The notes under the pieces were generated by a model. That model did no database searches and was not told the origin of the DNA. It worked only from the letters and a program-made list of their open reading frames with translations. Shown here piece by piece: positions 1 through 10,248 of a stretch of 64,000 bases of DNA (position 1 is the stretch's first letter; each line of letters opens with the position of its first letter). The DNA comes from Rhodocyclus tenuis. Its GTDB lineage: Bacteria > Pseudomonadota > Gammaproteobacteria > Burkholderiales > Rhodocyclaceae. The stretch lies in NCBI RefSeq assembly GCF_014197755.1, contig NZ_JACIGE010000003.1, positions 186,001 to 250,000 of the forward strand. The letters are read 5' to 3'. The position numbers and the translations under genes are program-made.

Positions 1-794
1 ACGGAGCGACGCTCGCCGCTTTTCCGCACCATCTGGTCGACCTGATCTCACCCGAGGAAGCGTATTCGGCCGCGCGCTTCGTTGCCGACGCACGCGCACT
101 GATCGCCGACATCGCCGCGCGCGGCCACGTGCCGCTGCTCGTTGGCGGCACCATGCTTTACTTTCGCGCGCTACTTGGCGGTCTGGCCGAACTGCCGCAG
201 GCCGACGCCGACCTGCGTGCGGCCATCGATCAAGACGCCGCCGCGCGCGGCTGGCCGGCGCTGCACGCCGAACTCGCAGCACTCGACCCGGCAACGGCGG
301 CGCGGCTGGCGCCCAAGGACTCGCAGCGCATCCAGCGCGCACTCGAAATCTGCCGGCTGACCGGCGAGCCGATGTCGGCGCTGCTGGCGCGCGAAGCCGC
401 GGTGGCGCCCGCCGCCCGCTTTCTCGCGCTCGGTCTGCTGCCGGCGCTGCGCAGCGTGCTCGCCGAACGCATCGGCGCGCGCTTCACGGCGATGCTCGCC
501 GCCGGCCTCGAGGACGAAGTCGCCGCGCTGCGCCAGCGCTACCGCCTGCACGCCGATCTGCCGTCGATGCGCTGCGTCGGCTATCGTCAGGTCTGGGAAG
601 CGCAGGACGGGCAGTTCCCGCGCAGCGAACTGGTCGCGCGCGGCAGCGCCGCCACGCGCCAGCTGGCCAAACGACAACTCACCTGGATGAACAACACCTT
701 GCGCCCGGAAATGGTCGACTGCCTCGCCGCCGACGTGGAAGTTCGCGTCGGCGAACGCGTCGCACAGTTTCTCGAAGGCGCGGCCGCGCACTGA
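1..794 (+). CDS. miaA: tRNA dimethylallyltransferase MiaA, 5' end missing
   Basis: Transfers a dimethylallyl group from DMAPP to N6 of A37 in tRNAs that read codons starting with U. The reading frame is open from the first base (first full codon at 3), so the N-terminal P-loop lies outside the window. What is visible is the HHLVDLISPEEAYSAARF stretch, the LVGGTMLYFRALLGGL substrate-binding segment, RIQRALEI and, near the C-terminus, SMRCVGYRQVWE and TRQLAKRQLTW, all classical MiaA motifs. The protein ends in a tga at 794. A start at GTG 129 would cut the fold in half and is rejected. Confidence 0.96.
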   Translation, partial: GATLAAFPHHLVDLISPEEAYSAARFVADARALIADIAARGHVPLLVGGTMLYFRALLGGLAELPQADADLRAAIDQDAAARGWPALHAELAALDPATAARLAPKDSQRIQRALEICRLTGEPMSALLAREAAVAPAARFLALGLLPALRSVLAERIGARFTAMLAAGLEDEVAALRQRYRLHADLPSMRCVGYRQVWEAQDGQFPRSELVARGSAATRQLAKRQLTWMNNTLRPEMVDCLAADVEVRVGERVAQFLEGAAAH

Positions 795-826
795 GCGCCC
801 GCCGCCCGGCACAGGAAAGGAGCCCC

Positions 827-1093
827 ATGAGCGAAAACATCCCCGGAAACAGCGCCGGCAGCAAGCCGGCTGGCGGCGAGCCGCCGAAAACCTGGCACCG
901 TCCCGACGGCAGCGTCATCGCCTGTGTCGAAAAGATCCGCCTGCTCAACGAGAACTTCAACGAGCTGCAGCAACTGGCGCAGGACGCCTTCGACGACGGC
1001 CTGCTCATGGGCTGTAGCGAGCAGCAGATGCGCGAGGCTTTCCGCGCCCTGTTCGAGGGTCTGACGCCGTCGTTCCCGGAACGGCACGACTGA
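827..1093 (+). CDS. Conserved small protein of unknown function (88 aa)
   Basis: A short acidic soluble protein, 33 nt behind miaA in the same direction and preceded by an aaaggag ribosome site. The N-terminal 25 residues are Gly/Pro/Ser rich. The rest looks helical, including CVEKIRLLNENFNELQQLAQDAFDDGLLMGCSE without signal peptide or membrane segment. A clear Shine-Dalgarno, normal codon use and the terminator just behind it support a real gene. I do not recognise a characterised family and assign no function. Confidence 0.75.
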   Translation: MSENIPGNSAGSKPAGGEPPKTWHRPDGSVIACVEKIRLLNENFNELQQLAQDAFDDGLLMGCSEQQMREAFRALFEGLTPSFPERHD

Positions 1094-1126
1094 GCTGCGA
1101 CTGCACCGCGCTCGTGACGGGCAATA

Positions 1127-1152
1127 AAAAAGGCGGCTCGCGCCGCCTTTTT
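1127..1152. terminator. Bidirectional intrinsic terminator between the 88-aa gene and purM
   Basis: An 11-base perfect inverted repeat AAAAAGGCGGC / GCCGCCTTTTT with the 4-base loop TCGC. It has T-runs on both strands and lies between two convergent genes, so it can end transcription of both. Confidence 0.9.
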
Positions 1153-1169
1153 CGTCGGTTCCGACCGGG

Positions 1170-2243
1170 TCAGACGACGATCGTCGCCGCTTCACCTGCG
1201 GCACGCGCCTCGACGACACCGATCTCGTACGCCGGCTGACCGGCCTCGACGAGCAGGCGCAGCGCTTCAGCGACGTTGTCCGGGCTGACGATGACGACCA
1301 TGCCGATGCCGCAGTTGAAGACGCGGTGCATCTCGGAATCGGCAACCTGCCCTTCGCGCTGCAGCCAGTCGAACAGCTTCGGCCGTTGCCATTTGGCCGA
1401 ATCGATCACTGCCTTGACGGCGTCGGGCAGCACGCGCGGCACGTTTTCGGTGAGGCCGCCGCCGGTGATGTGCGCCATGCCCTTGACCGGCAGCGCGCGC
1501 AGCAGCGCCAGCAGCGGCTTGACGTAGATGCGCGTCGGCGCCATCACCGCGTCGGCGAGCGTGCGCGACTTGCCGTCGACTTCGTCGAAAGGCGCGTCGA
1601 GCTCGGAATGCGAGCGCTCGATGATCTTGCGCACCAGCGAATAGCCGTTCGAGTGCGCGCCGGAAGACGGCAGGCCGATGACGACATCACCGGCAACGAT
1701 GCCGGCGCCGCTGATGATTTCGGATTTTTCGACGGCGCCGACGGCAAAACCGGCGAGGTCGTATTCGCCGGCCGGGTACATACCGGGCATTTCAGCGGTT
1801 TCGCCGCCGATCAGCGCACAGCCGGCGTCTTCGCAGCCACGCGCGATACCGCCGACAACCGCCGCCGCGGTCGCCACGTCGAGCTTGCCGCAGGCGAAGT
1901 AGTCGAGGAAGAACAGCGGCTCGGCGCCCTGCACGAGGATGTCGTTCACGCTCATGGCGACGAGGTCGATGCCGACCGTGTCGTGGCGGTTGAGCTCGAA
2001 GGCGAGGCGCAGCTTGGTGCCGACGCCGTCGGTGCCGGAAACGAGCACCGGCTCGCGGTAGCGCTTGGGCACCTCGAACAGCGCACCGAAGCCGCCGATG
2101 CCGGCGAGCACGCCCTCGCGCATCGTCTTCTTCGCCAGCGGCTTGATGCGCTCGACGAGGGCGTCACCGGCATCGATATCGACGCCGGCGTCACGGTAGG
2201 AGAGGGAGCCCGCGGGCGGGGTGGAGTTGAATTCCTGGGTCAT
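1170..2243 (-). CDS. purM: Phosphoribosylformylglycinamidine cyclo-ligase (AIR synthetase)
   Basis: Closes the imidazole ring of purines: FGAM plus ATP gives AIR. The start was set at [20 protein letters not shown] (ATG at 2241-2243), because the upstream extension has no family character. The resulting 357 aa is close to the usual 345-350. Visible motifs are [36 protein letters not shown], the glycine-rich [14 protein letters not shown] and [16 protein letters not shown]. It is transcribed away from hda, the common betaproteobacterial arrangement. Confidence 0.97.
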   Translation of the reverse strand: MTQEFNSTPPAGSLSYRDAGVDIDAGDALVERIKPLAKKTMREGVLAGIGGFGALFEVPKRYREPVLVSGTDGVGTKLRLAFELNRHDTVGIDLVAMSVNDILVQGAEPLFFLDYFACGKLDVATAAAVVGGIARGCEDAGCALIGGETAEMPGMYPAGEYDLAGFAVGAVEKSEIISGAGIVAGDVVIGLPSSGAHSNGYSLVRKIIERSHSELDAPFDEVDGKSRTLADAVMAPTRIYVKPLLALLRALPVKGMAHITGGGLTENVPRVLPDAVKAVIDSAKWQRPKLFDWLQREGQVADSEMHRVFNCGIGMVVIVSPDNVAEALRLLVEAGQPAYEIGVVEARAAGEAATIVV

Positions 2244-2561
2244 CTTGGGAAGCGTCCCGAGCAGGGCCGGCGAGTGATAGAATGCTGCCGCACACGCCGC
2301 CCGGTTGATAAAAGCGGCAAGCTTGAAAAGCCGCGATTTTATCCGAAATGTCGGCGACGCGCCGAACGGCCGCCGGACCTTCATCCGCCGTCATGGTAGT
2401 GCCGCGTGCAACACCGGGCAGCGCAGGCGCCACCCGCGCGCGACGAGACTCACCGGGCCGAAGGCCCCGCCGCTGCCGAGCCGCCTTGTTTGATCCGCCG
2501 TTCCTGAAATCCTCGCTGCCGAACGACCCTCCCGCCCGAACAACCTGCCGCCTGCGCCCTG
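2244..2561. other. 318-nt divergent intergenic region between purM and hda
   Basis: Must hold the promoters of purM (leftward) and of the hda group (rightward). The part next to purM (about 2280-2350) is AT-richer than its surroundings, as expected for a promoter. I could not find convincing -35/-10 pairs or a PurR-like operator by eye. The open frames crossing it are GC-driven shadows. Confidence 0.4.
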
Positions 2562-3230
2562 ATGCGTCAACTCATCCTCGATCTGCTGCCGGATGCCGCG
2601 CCGAGCCTCGACAATTTCGTCGCCGGCAGCAACGGCGAGGTACTCGCCGGCCTGCGCCGCTGGCTGCTGCCGGCCAACGAGGAAACCTGCCTCTACCTGT
2701 GGGGTGATGGCGGCGCCGGCAAGACGCACCTGCTGCGCGCCATCGCAGCACCGTACTTCGACGCCGCCAGCGATCCAGCCTTGCGCACGCTGGCCGAAGA
2801 CGATACACGCAGCGGCGGCCGTCTGGCGGTCGACAATGTGGAAGCGCTCGACGCCGACGGACAGATCGCATTATTCAATGCATTCAACAGGTTGCGCGCC
2901 AGCGGTGGTGCCCTGCTCGCCGCCGGCAACGAACCGCCGCTGCGCCTCGCCTTGCGCGAAGACCTGCGCACGCGCCTCGGCTCGGGACTGGTTTTTCGCG
3001 TGCATGCACTGAGCGACGCCGAAAAAATCGCCGCACTGGCGGCGCAAGCCGCCGCGCGCGGCCTGCGCCTGCCGCCCGAGGGGTTTCCCTACCTGCTGGC
3101 GCGCGCGCCGCGCGACATGCGCAGCCTTGCAGCGATCCTCGTTGCGCTTGACCGTTACTCGCTCGAACACCAGCGCCCGATCACCCTGCCGCTGCTGCGC
3201 GAGGTGCTGCACAACACGCCCGAAGCGTGA
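2562..3230 (+). CDS. hda: DnaA regulatory inactivator Hda
   Basis: A DnaA-like AAA+ protein that, with the DNA-loaded sliding clamp, stimulates ATP hydrolysis by DnaA and so prevents re-initiation. In 222 aa it starts with MRQLILDLLPDAAPSLDNFV, where the N-terminal QLxLDL-type segment is the clamp-binding motif. Walker A is WGDGGAGKTHLL at about residue 47, and an incomplete Walker B LAVDNVEAL follows. The sensor and lid parts include RLGSGLVFRVHALSDAEK and ARAPRDMRSL. It overlaps or abuts the HAD phosphatase, with pcnB further downstream. Confidence 0.93.
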   Translation: MRQLILDLLPDAAPSLDNFVAGSNGEVLAGLRRWLLPANEETCLYLWGDGGAGKTHLLRAIAAPYFDAASDPALRTLAEDDTRSGGRLAVDNVEALDADGQIALFNAFNRLRASGGALLAAGNEPPLRLALREDLRTRLGSGLVFRVHALSDAEKIAALAAQAAARGLRLPPEGFPYLLARAPRDMRSLAAILVALDRYSLEHQRPITLPLLREVLHNTPEA

Positions 3231-3277
3231 ACTGCCCGCCATCCGCCCCCAGCCAAAGTCCAATACCGCCCAAACGC

Positions 3278-3979
3278 ATGACATCAGACCTGACGCTACC
3301 TCCCCTCGATGGCCGCGAACTCGCGCTCTTCGACCTCGACAACACGCTGCTTTCCGGCGACAGCGACTTCGAGTGGGCACAATTCCTGATCGGCCGCGGC
3401 GTCATCGACGGCGAACTGCACGCCGCGAAGAATCGTGATTTCTACCAGCAATACGTCGACGGCACGCTCGACATCTTCGAGTTCCTCGACTTCCAGCTGC
3501 GTCCGCTGGCGCGCCATGAACGCGCGCAACTCGACGCCTGGCACCGCGAATTCATGGCGACGCGCATCCTGCCGCTGATCGGCGAGCGCGCCCGCGCGCT
3601 GGTGCGCGCGCATCGCGAACGCGGCGCGCTGTGCGCCATCGTCACCGCCACCAACAGTTTCGTCACCGGGCCGATCGCCCGAGAGTTCGGCATCCCGCAC
3701 CTGATCGGAACGATCCCGGCGCAGGAGGATGGCCGTTTCACCGGCAAACCGCGCGGCGAACCTTCTTTCCGCGAAGGCAAGGTAACGCGCGTCAACGCCT
3801 GGCTGGAAACGCTCGGCCTGTGGCGCGGCAGCTTCGCACGCAGCTGGTTCTACAGCGATTCGCACAACGACCTGCCGCTGCTTGACTGGGCGAGCCACCC
3901 GGTAGCCGTCGATCCCGACGCACGCCTGGCGGCGGCGGCACAGGCCAAGGGCTGGCTGACGATCAGCCTGCGCCCCTGA
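3278..3979 (+). CDS. HAD-superfamily IB phosphatase (SerB-like)
   Basis: A haloacid-dehalogenase phosphatase of the IB subfamily. It shows motif I LALFDLDNTLL, motif II VTATNSF, the conserved lysine in GKVTRVNAW and motif III WFYSDSHNDLPLL. The 234-aa product uses the ATG at 3278. A GTG at 3227 that overlaps the hda stop (gcgtga) would add 17 unlikely residues but would couple translation. Relatives are annotated as phosphoserine or histidinol-phosphate phosphatases, but the substrate cannot be read from sequence. The hda-HAD-pcnB-folK order is a typical betaproteobacterial block. Confidence 0.88.
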   Translation: MTSDLTLPPLDGRELALFDLDNTLLSGDSDFEWAQFLIGRGVIDGELHAAKNRDFYQQYVDGTLDIFEFLDFQLRPLARHERAQLDAWHREFMATRILPLIGERARALVRAHRERGALCAIVTATNSFVTGPIAREFGIPHLIGTIPAQEDGRFTGKPRGEPSFREGKVTRVNAWLETLGLWRGSFARSWFYSDSHNDLPLLDWASHPVAVDPDARLAAAAQAKGWLTISLRP

Positions 3980-4005
3980 GCCTCGCCCTTTCTGCCGGAC
4001 CCAAA

Positions 4006-5394
4006 ATGATTCGCAAACTGATCCACCGTGTTTTCGGCCCGCGTGCCGCCACCGCCCCGACGACGCCTGCCCGCCCCGACGACGGCCCGGCGCTGATTCC
4101 GGCCGCGCGCCACGGCATCCACCGCGAGCGCCTGAGCAGCGGCGCCCGACGCACCGTCGAAACGCTGCAACAGCAAGGCTACAAGGCCTACGTCGTCGGC
4201 GGCGCGGTGCGCGACCTGCTCGCCGACATCACGCCCAAGGACTTCGACGTTGCCACCAACGCGACGCCCGAGCAGGTGCGCCAGTGCTTCCGCCGCTCGC
4301 GCATCATCGGCCGCCGCTTCCAGATCGTGCATGTGCTGATGGGCGCCGAGACGATCGAGGTCGCCACCTTCCGTGGCCCGCACGACGACGACACGCAGAC
4401 CGACGCGCATGGCCGCGTGCTGCGCGACAACGTCTTCGGCACGCACGCCGAGGATGCCGCGCGCCGCGACTTCACCGTCAATGCCCTGTATTACGACCCG
4501 GTTGCTGAAACGATCATCGACTTCCACCACGGCGTCGCCGACCTCGAACAGAAAACCCTGCGCATGATCGGCGACCCGGTGACGCGCTACCGCGAAGATC
4601 CGGTGCGCATGCTGCGCGCCGCGCGGCTGGCGGCCAAGCTCGGCCTGTCGATCGACCCGGCGGCGCGGCGGCCGATCCGCGAACTGGCGCCGCTGATCGA
4701 GAACGTGCCGCCATCGCGGCTGTTCGACGAAATGCTCAAGCTGCTCAGTTCGGGGCATGCGCTGCGCTGCCTGACGCAGCTGCGCGACGAAGGACTGCAC
4801 CACGGCCTGCTGCCGTTGCTCGATGTCGTCCTCGAACAACCACAGGGCGAGCGCTTCGTCGAACTGGCACTGGACAGCACCGACCGGCGCGTGCGCGAAG
4901 GCAAGCCGATCTCGCCGGGATTCCTCTTCGCCACGCTGCTCTGGCAGCAGACGGTGGCACGCTGGCAGAAACTGCAGGCGGCCGGCGAACGGCCGATTCC
5001 GGCCTTGTTCGTGGCCATGGACGAAGTGCTCGACACGCAAGCGGAAAGCCTCGCCATCACCCGCCGCATCGCCGGCGACATCAAGGAAATCTGGGCGCTG
5101 CAGCCGCGCTTCGAGCAACGCTCGGGCAAGCGCCCTTACGCGCTGCTCGAACACCAGCGCTTCCGCGCCGCCTGGGACTTCCTGCAACTGCGCAGCGAAG
5201 CCGGCGAGATCGACAGCGAAATCGTCAGCTGGTGGGAAGCCTTCATGGACGCCGACGGCGAGAGCCGCGCCGCGCTGCTGCAGCCGCCGCGCGCCGATGA
5301 GGTGAAGAAACGCCGGCGGCGCAAACGCAAGCCGGCTGGTGGTGGCAGCGACGCCGCCACGCCGGCAGCGGTCGACGCGGGCGAAGCGTACTGA
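4006..5394 (+). CDS. pcnB: Poly(A) polymerase I
   Basis: Adds 3' poly(A) tails to RNA, promoting decay of mRNA and regulatory RNA. The class II nucleotidyltransferase head is VVGGAVRDLLADITPKDFDVAT, in which DFD supplies the metal ligands. RRDFTVNALYYDP and MIGDPVTRYREDPVRMLRAARLAAKLG follow, as in the tRNA-nucleotidyltransferase/poly(A) polymerase family. The 462-aa length and a strongly basic C-terminal tail (KKRRRRKRKP) point to PcnB rather than Cca. Starts 26 nt after the HAD gene. Confidence 0.94.
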   Translation: MIRKLIHRVFGPRAATAPTTPARPDDGPALIPAARHGIHRERLSSGARRTVETLQQQGYKAYVVGGAVRDLLADITPKDFDVATNATPEQVRQCFRRSRIIGRRFQIVHVLMGAETIEVATFRGPHDDDTQTDAHGRVLRDNVFGTHAEDAARRDFTVNALYYDPVAETIIDFHHGVADLEQKTLRMIGDPVTRYREDPVRMLRAARLAAKLGLSIDPAARRPIRELAPLIENVPPSRLFDEMLKLLSSGHALRCLTQLRDEGLHHGLLPLLDVVLEQPQGERFVELALDSTDRRVREGKPISPGFLFATLLWQQTVARWQKLQAAGERPIPALFVAMDEVLDTQAESLAITRRIAGDIKEIWALQPRFEQRSGKRPYALLEHQRFRAAWDFLQLRSEAGEIDSEIVSWWEAFMDADGESRAALLQPPRADEVKKRRRRKRKPAGGGSDAATPAAVDAGEAY

Positions 5395-5566
5395 GCGCTC
5401 GCCCGCAGCGCACCGACCCTCGGCGCAGCCGCTTCCTGCCGCCACAAACGCTCCCGAAAAAACTGCGCGCTGCCAAGGCTCCATCCCGCCGCCGACCGTC
5501 AAGGGCAAATGCCAAGGCGCTGCGCACGCAGAGCCGGCGGCGCCCCGTGAACCGCATCTTTCCGAC

Positions 5567-6088
5567 ATGACCGACACACCACCGACCCGCCGCGCCTTCG
5601 TTGCCCTCGGCGCCAACCTTGAAGATCCGGCCGCGCAGCTGAAAGCCGCCGCCGCGGCGCTGGCAGAACTGCCAGACAGCCGCCTGCTGCGCGTCTCGTC
5701 GCTCTATCGCAGCGCGCCGGTCGATGTCGGCAATGAGCGCCAGCCCGACTACGTCAACGCCGTCGCCGAACTGGCAACGACGCTGTCGCCGCACGCGCTG
5801 CTCAATGAGCTGTTCGCCATCGAAGCGCGTTTCGGGCGGCGCCGCGCCGGCCGCAACGCGCCGCGCACGCTCGACCTCGACCTGCTGCTGGTCGACCAGC
5901 TATGCCTCGACGAGGTCTGTGTCGACGACGTGCTTCTCAGCCTGCCGCATCCGCGCATGCACCTGCGCGCTTTCGTCATCCAGCCGCTGGTCGAAATCGC
6001 CCCGGACAGCCGCATCCCGCGCCGCGGGCTGGCCGCTGCCTGGCTGCCGGCCGTCGCCAGCCAGCGCATCGAGAGGCTCGCCGAGTGA
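5567..6088 (+). CDS. folK: 2-amino-4-hydroxy-6-hydroxymethyldihydropteridine pyrophosphokinase
   Basis: Transfers pyrophosphate from ATP to hydroxymethyl-dihydropterin in folate synthesis. The start ATG 5567 gives 173 aa beginning MTDTPPTRRAFVALGANLED. Family marks are FVALGANLEDP, SSLYRSAPVDV, NAVAELATTLSP, ELFAIEARFGRRR, RTLDLDLLLVD and LPHPRMHLRAFVIQPLVEIAP. The Shine-Dalgarno is weak. Its TGA overlaps the GTG of the next gene. Confidence 0.95.
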   Translation: MTDTPPTRRAFVALGANLEDPAAQLKAAAAALAELPDSRLLRVSSLYRSAPVDVGNERQPDYVNAVAELATTLSPHALLNELFAIEARFGRRRAGRNAPRTLDLDLLLVDQLCLDEVCVDDVLLSLPHPRMHLRAFVIQPLVEIAPDSRIPRRGLAAAWLPAVASQRIERLAE

Positions 6089-6432
6089 CACTGCCGGTGC
6101 TGTGGCAGACCGGCTTGCTGCTCGCCGCGTCAAACGTCTTCATGACCTTCGCCTGGTACGCGCACCTGAAAAATCTGTCCGACCGGCCGTGGTGGATTGC
6201 CGCGCTGGTGTCGTGGGGCATTGCGCTGTTCGAATACATGCTGCAGGTGCCGGCCAACCGCATCGGTGCCAGCGAACTGTCGCTGGCACAACTGAAGATC
6301 ATGCAGGAAGTGATCACGCTGGCGATCTTCGTACCTTTCGTCGTCTTCTACATGCAGCAACCGCTGAAGCTTGACTATCTGTGGGCGGCTCTGTGTATCC
6401 TTGGCGCCGTCTATTTCATCTTCCGCTCATGA
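6085..6432 (+). CDS. DUF486 (DMT-like) small membrane protein
   Basis: A 115-aa integral membrane protein starting at a GTG that overlaps the folK stop (GTGA), so translation is probably coupled. Four hydrophobic segments are visible, for example VLWQTGLLLAASNVFMTFAW near the N-terminus and LWAALCILGAVYFIF at the C-terminus. NRIGASELSLAQLKIMQEV and YMQQPLKLDYLWA are hallmarks of the DUF486 family, distant relatives of drug/metabolite transporters. No substrate is known. Confidence 0.87.
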   Translation: MTLPVLWQTGLLLAASNVFMTFAWYAHLKNLSDRPWWIAALVSWGIALFEYMLQVPANRIGASELSLAQLKIMQEVITLAIFVPFVVFYMQQPLKLDYLWAALCILGAVYFIFRS

Positions 6433-6540
6433 TTGCGTGCTGCCGCTGCCCTTGCCGCGACCAGGCAGCGCCAGCGACCGTTCCACGCATCGATCCGATG
6501 CGCACTGCCTGCGAACCCTCAAACCGGGGAGAATGACCCT

Positions 6541-7365
6541 ATGTCCGTCCATGTTCCGGGCGACGCGCCGCGCCGCCGCCTGACGCACGTCGACCTCGCC
6601 AGGATGCACAGCGCCGGCGAGAAGATCGCCATGCTGACCTGTTACGACGCCAGTTTTGCCGGCCTGTGCGACGCCGCCGGCGTCGACGCGCTGCTCATCG
6701 GCGACTCGCTCGGCATGGTCGTGCAGGGCCACGACTCGACGCTACCGGTGACGGTGGCCGACATCGTCTATCACGTCGGCGCCGTCGTGCGTGGCAGCCA
6801 GCGGCCGCTGATCATCGCCGACCTGCCGTTCGCCAGCTTTCAGGAAAGTCCGCAGCAGGCTTTCCGCAACGCCGCGGCGCTGATGGTCGCCGGCGCGCAG
6901 ATGGTGAAGATCGAAGGCGGCGTGAACATGGCCGAGACGACGCAGTTTCTGAGCACGCGCGGCATTCCGGTGTGTGCGCACATCGGCCTGACGCCGCAGT
7001 CGGTGCACCAGTTTGGCGGTTACCGCATACAGGGCCGCGATGCTGACGGCGCCGCCCGCTTCATGGCCGATGCGCTGGCGCAGCAGGAAGCCGGTGCCGC
7101 GCTGATCGTCATCGAGGCAGTTCCGGCAGCACTCGCCAGTGAAGCCGCGCGCCGCCTGTCGATTCCGAGCATCGGCATCGGCGGCAGCGTCGACTGTTCG
7201 GGCCAGGTGCTCGTGCTGCAGGACATGCTCGGCATCTCGGCCGGGCGCAAGGCTCGCTTCGTCAGGGACTTCATGGCCGGCCAGACCTCGATCGCCGCCG
7301 CCATCGCCGCCTACGTCGCTGCCGTCCGCGACGGCAGTTTCCCCGCACCCGAACACTGTTACTGA
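6541..7365 (+). CDS. panB: 3-methyl-2-oxobutanoate hydroxymethyltransferase (ketopantoate synthase)
   Basis: Adds a hydroxymethyl group from methylene-THF to ketoisovalerate, the first step of pantothenate synthesis. ATG 6541 follows a GGGGAGA ribosome site and gives 274 aa. It shows [41 protein letters not shown], the Mg-binding region and [34 protein letters not shown] and [19 protein letters not shown]. First gene of panB-panC-panD. Confidence 0.97.
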   Translation: MSVHVPGDAPRRRLTHVDLARMHSAGEKIAMLTCYDASFAGLCDAAGVDALLIGDSLGMVVQGHDSTLPVTVADIVYHVGAVVRGSQRPLIIADLPFASFQESPQQAFRNAAALMVAGAQMVKIEGGVNMAETTQFLSTRGIPVCAHIGLTPQSVHQFGGYRIQGRDADGAARFMADALAQQEAGAALIVIEAVPAALASEAARRLSIPSIGIGGSVDCSGQVLVLQDMLGISAGRKARFVRDFMAGQTSIAAAIAAYVAAVRDGSFPAPEHCY

Positions 7366-8253
<888 letters not shown>

Positions 8254-8403
8254 CCAGCCAGAGAAAAACTGCACCGCGCCAGGAGCAGGCGCGGCGCAGT
8301 GGCCGCAAGCCCGGCGGCATTGACAGAGCGGGACGAGGGTCTACAATGCGTCGCTTCGCCCGCGGCGCCCTTGCGCCGCCCGCTCCGCGCAGAGGATCGC
8401 AAC

Positions 8404-8784
8404 ATGTTCAGAACCATGCTCAAGTCGAAGCTGCACCGCGTCACGACGACCCACGCCGACCTGCATTACGAAGGTTCGTGCGCGATCGACGAGGATCTGC
8501 TCGACGCCGCCGACATCCGCGAAAACGAACAGATCGACATCTGGAACGTCAATAACGGCGAACGCTTCACCACCTACGCCATCCGCGCCGAACGCGGCTC
8601 GGGTGTCATCTCGGTCAATGGCTCGGCGGCGCGGCGCGCCGCGCCCGGCGACATCCTGATCATCGCCAGCTTCGCCGCCTTCGCCGACGACGAACTCGCC
8701 GCGCACGAGCCGAAACTGATCTACGTCGACGCGCTCAACCGCATCGTGCGTACCGGCCACCGGATTCCGGTCCAGCTCGCCTGA
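8404..8784 (+). CDS. panD: Aspartate 1-decarboxylase proenzyme
   Basis: Makes beta-alanine from aspartate with a pyruvoyl group formed by self-cleavage. ATG 8404 gives 126 aa starting [20 protein letters not shown]. The processing site is Gly24-Ser25 in [24 protein letters not shown] and [18 protein letters not shown] are family marks. It completes the pan set and is followed by a strong terminator. Confidence 0.97.
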   Translation: MFRTMLKSKLHRVTTTHADLHYEGSCAIDEDLLDAADIRENEQIDIWNVNNGERFTTYAIRAERGSGVISVNGSAARRAAPGDILIIASFAAFADDELAAHEPKLIYVDALNRIVRTGHRIPVQLA

Positions 8785-8800
8785 GCAAGCCGCCGCAGAT

Positions 8801-8830
8801 AAAAAAAGCCGCGTTTTTCGCGGCTTTTTT
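8801..8830. terminator. Bidirectional intrinsic terminator behind panD and the nik operon
   Basis: A seven-A run, AGCCGCG, the loop TTTTT, CGCGGCT and a T-run form a hairpin that works in both directions. It lies between convergent panD and nikO. Confidence 0.9.
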
Positions 8831-8903
8831 ACGTCCGGATTCTGCCGCTGACGGCATCTCTGCTCTCGCCAGCGACTCAGGTGGGAGCGAAGTTCGCGAC
8901 GCC

Positions 8904-9692
8904 TTACTGCCAGTCGTGCACATGCACGTGCGCGTGTTCGACGGCCGAATGCTGATGCGCATGCCGATGTGCGTGCCGATGCGCCAGCCCGGCCTTTTCC
9001 AGTAGTGGCATGTCGGCAAGCGCCGCACCGATCGGCCCGTCGAACAGCACGCCACCGTCGCGACCGAGCACGATGCAGCGCTCGCCGAGTTCGGCCGCCA
9101 GCGACAGGTTGTGCGTGGCGACGATCAGCGTCTTGCCGGCATGCAGCAGCAGGTCGATCAGGTAGCCGACGGTCGCAGGATCGAGGCTCGCCGACGGCTC
9201 GTCGAGCAACAGCACCTCGGGGTCGAGGGCGAGGAGGCAGGCCAGCGCCAGCTTCTGCTTCTGCCCGCCGGAGAGCAGGAAGGGCGCCTTGTCGAGCAGA
9301 CTCTCCAGCGCCAGTTGCTGCGCCCAATGCCCGACGCGCGCGTCGATATCGGCCAGCCCCAACTGGCGCGGACCGTAGGCGATTTCCTCACGCACCGTCG
9401 GGTTGAACAGCATCGCTTCCGGGTGCTGAAAGAGCAGCGCGCAGGCACGGCGGAATTCACGCGCATGACCAGGGGCGCGCAGCCGGGCCCGTGTCAGCGG
9501 CTCGCCGCGCCAGAGATAATCGCCGCAGTCCGGCTCGATCAGCCCGTTGAGCAGCTTGAGCAGCGTCGACTTGCCGCTGCCGTTGGCGCCGAGCAGGATG
9601 AGCTTCTCGCCGGGCGCAATGGAGAAGGAAATGTTCTTGAGCAGCGGCGCTTCGCCGGGCCAGGAGAAGCCGACGTGGCGCAGTTCAATCAT
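8904..9692 (-). CDS. nikO: Nickel ECF transporter ATP-binding protein with His-rich tail
   Basis: Energising ATPase of an energy-coupling-factor metal transporter. In 262 aa it has Walker A GANGSGKS (about 35-42), FQHPEAMLFNPTVREEIAYGP typical of CbiO/NikO, signature LSGGQKQ and Walker B LLLDEP. The last 25 residues hold ten histidines in HxH pairs, a plausible metal-binding or metal-sensing tail not needed for the ATPase fold. Its start overlaps nikQ by 8 nt. The substrate is called nickel rather than cobalt because of the NikR-type operator upstream of the operon. Confidence 0.9.
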   Translation of the reverse strand: MIELRHVGFSWPGEAPLLKNISFSIAPGEKLILLGANGSGKSTLLKLLNGLIEPDCGDYLWRGEPLTRARLRAPGHAREFRRACALLFQHPEAMLFNPTVREEIAYGPRQLGLADIDARVGHWAQQLALESLLDKAPFLLSGGQKQKLALACLLALDPEVLLLDEPSASLDPATVGYLIDLLLHAGKTLIVATHNLSLAAELGERCIVLGRDGGVLFDGPIGAALADMPLLEKAGLAHRHAHRHAHQHSAVEHAHVHVHDWQ

Positions 9693-10248
9693 CGAAGGCT
9701 CCGCGCGAGCGCATCGCCAGCGCCGTTTCGCCGGCAGCGGCGAGCGACTTGTCGAACAGGGTTTCGGCCTGCGCCGCCGAATTCCGCGTCCGGTCGCGCA
9801 GGCGCGGACGAACCAGATTGCGACTCTGGAAGGCCATGCGGAAATCGCGCAGCACGCGCTCGAAGGTCTTGATCTGCCCGATCGCCAGCGTGATGATCAG
9901 GCGCAGCAGCGGGAAACCCGCCAGCGCCGGCAGCAGATCGACAGCGGCGACGAACCAGAAACCGAGATAGACGAGCAACAGCACGCGCAGATTGACCAGC
10001 AGCAGGTAATCGACGCTGAAGCGGCCCTGCCACAGCGCGAGCAGCGCGTAGCCGACACTGACGCTGAGGTTGAAGACGAGTACCGCGAGCAAAGTCTTCT
10101 TCAGCAGTGGCCAGCGCCGGCTGCCGGCGAAGACCAGCGCGCCGAGCAGCAGCGCCGCCAGCACCAGCGGCGCGTGGATGAAGGTGATGCCGACCACACT
10201 GCCGAGATAGAGCAGCAGCCAGCCCCGTGGCGTCAGCAAGTTGGCCAA
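9685..10248 (-). CDS. nikQ: Nickel ECF transporter transmembrane protein (T component)
   Basis: CbiQ/NikQ-type scaffold that couples ATPase movement to the substrate-binding membrane protein. It has 187 aa with about five hydrophobic segments in the first 120 residues. A cytoplasmic coupling part follows, ERVLRDFRMAFQSRNLV and RDRTRNSAAQAETLFDKSLAAAGETALAMRSRG, where the A-R-G triplet MRSRG contacts the ATPase. It overlaps nikM upstream (16 nt) and nikO downstream (8 nt). Confidence 0.88.
   Translation of the reverse strand: MANLLTPRGWLLLYLGSVVGITFIHAPLVLAALLLGALVFAGSRRWPLLKKTLLAVLVFNLSVSVGYALLALWQGRFSVDYLLLVNLRVLLLVYLGFWFVAAVDLLPALAGFPLLRLIITLAIGQIKTFERVLRDFRMAFQSRNLVRPRLRDRTRNSAAQAETLFDKSLAAAGETALAMRSRGAFDD

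Noticed and set aside
3850-5616. 588-aa open frame antisense to pcnB and its neighbours
   Set aside because: pcnB and folK on the other strand have clear family motifs; the antisense frame is a long stop-free shadow caused by high GC and has no recognisable domain.
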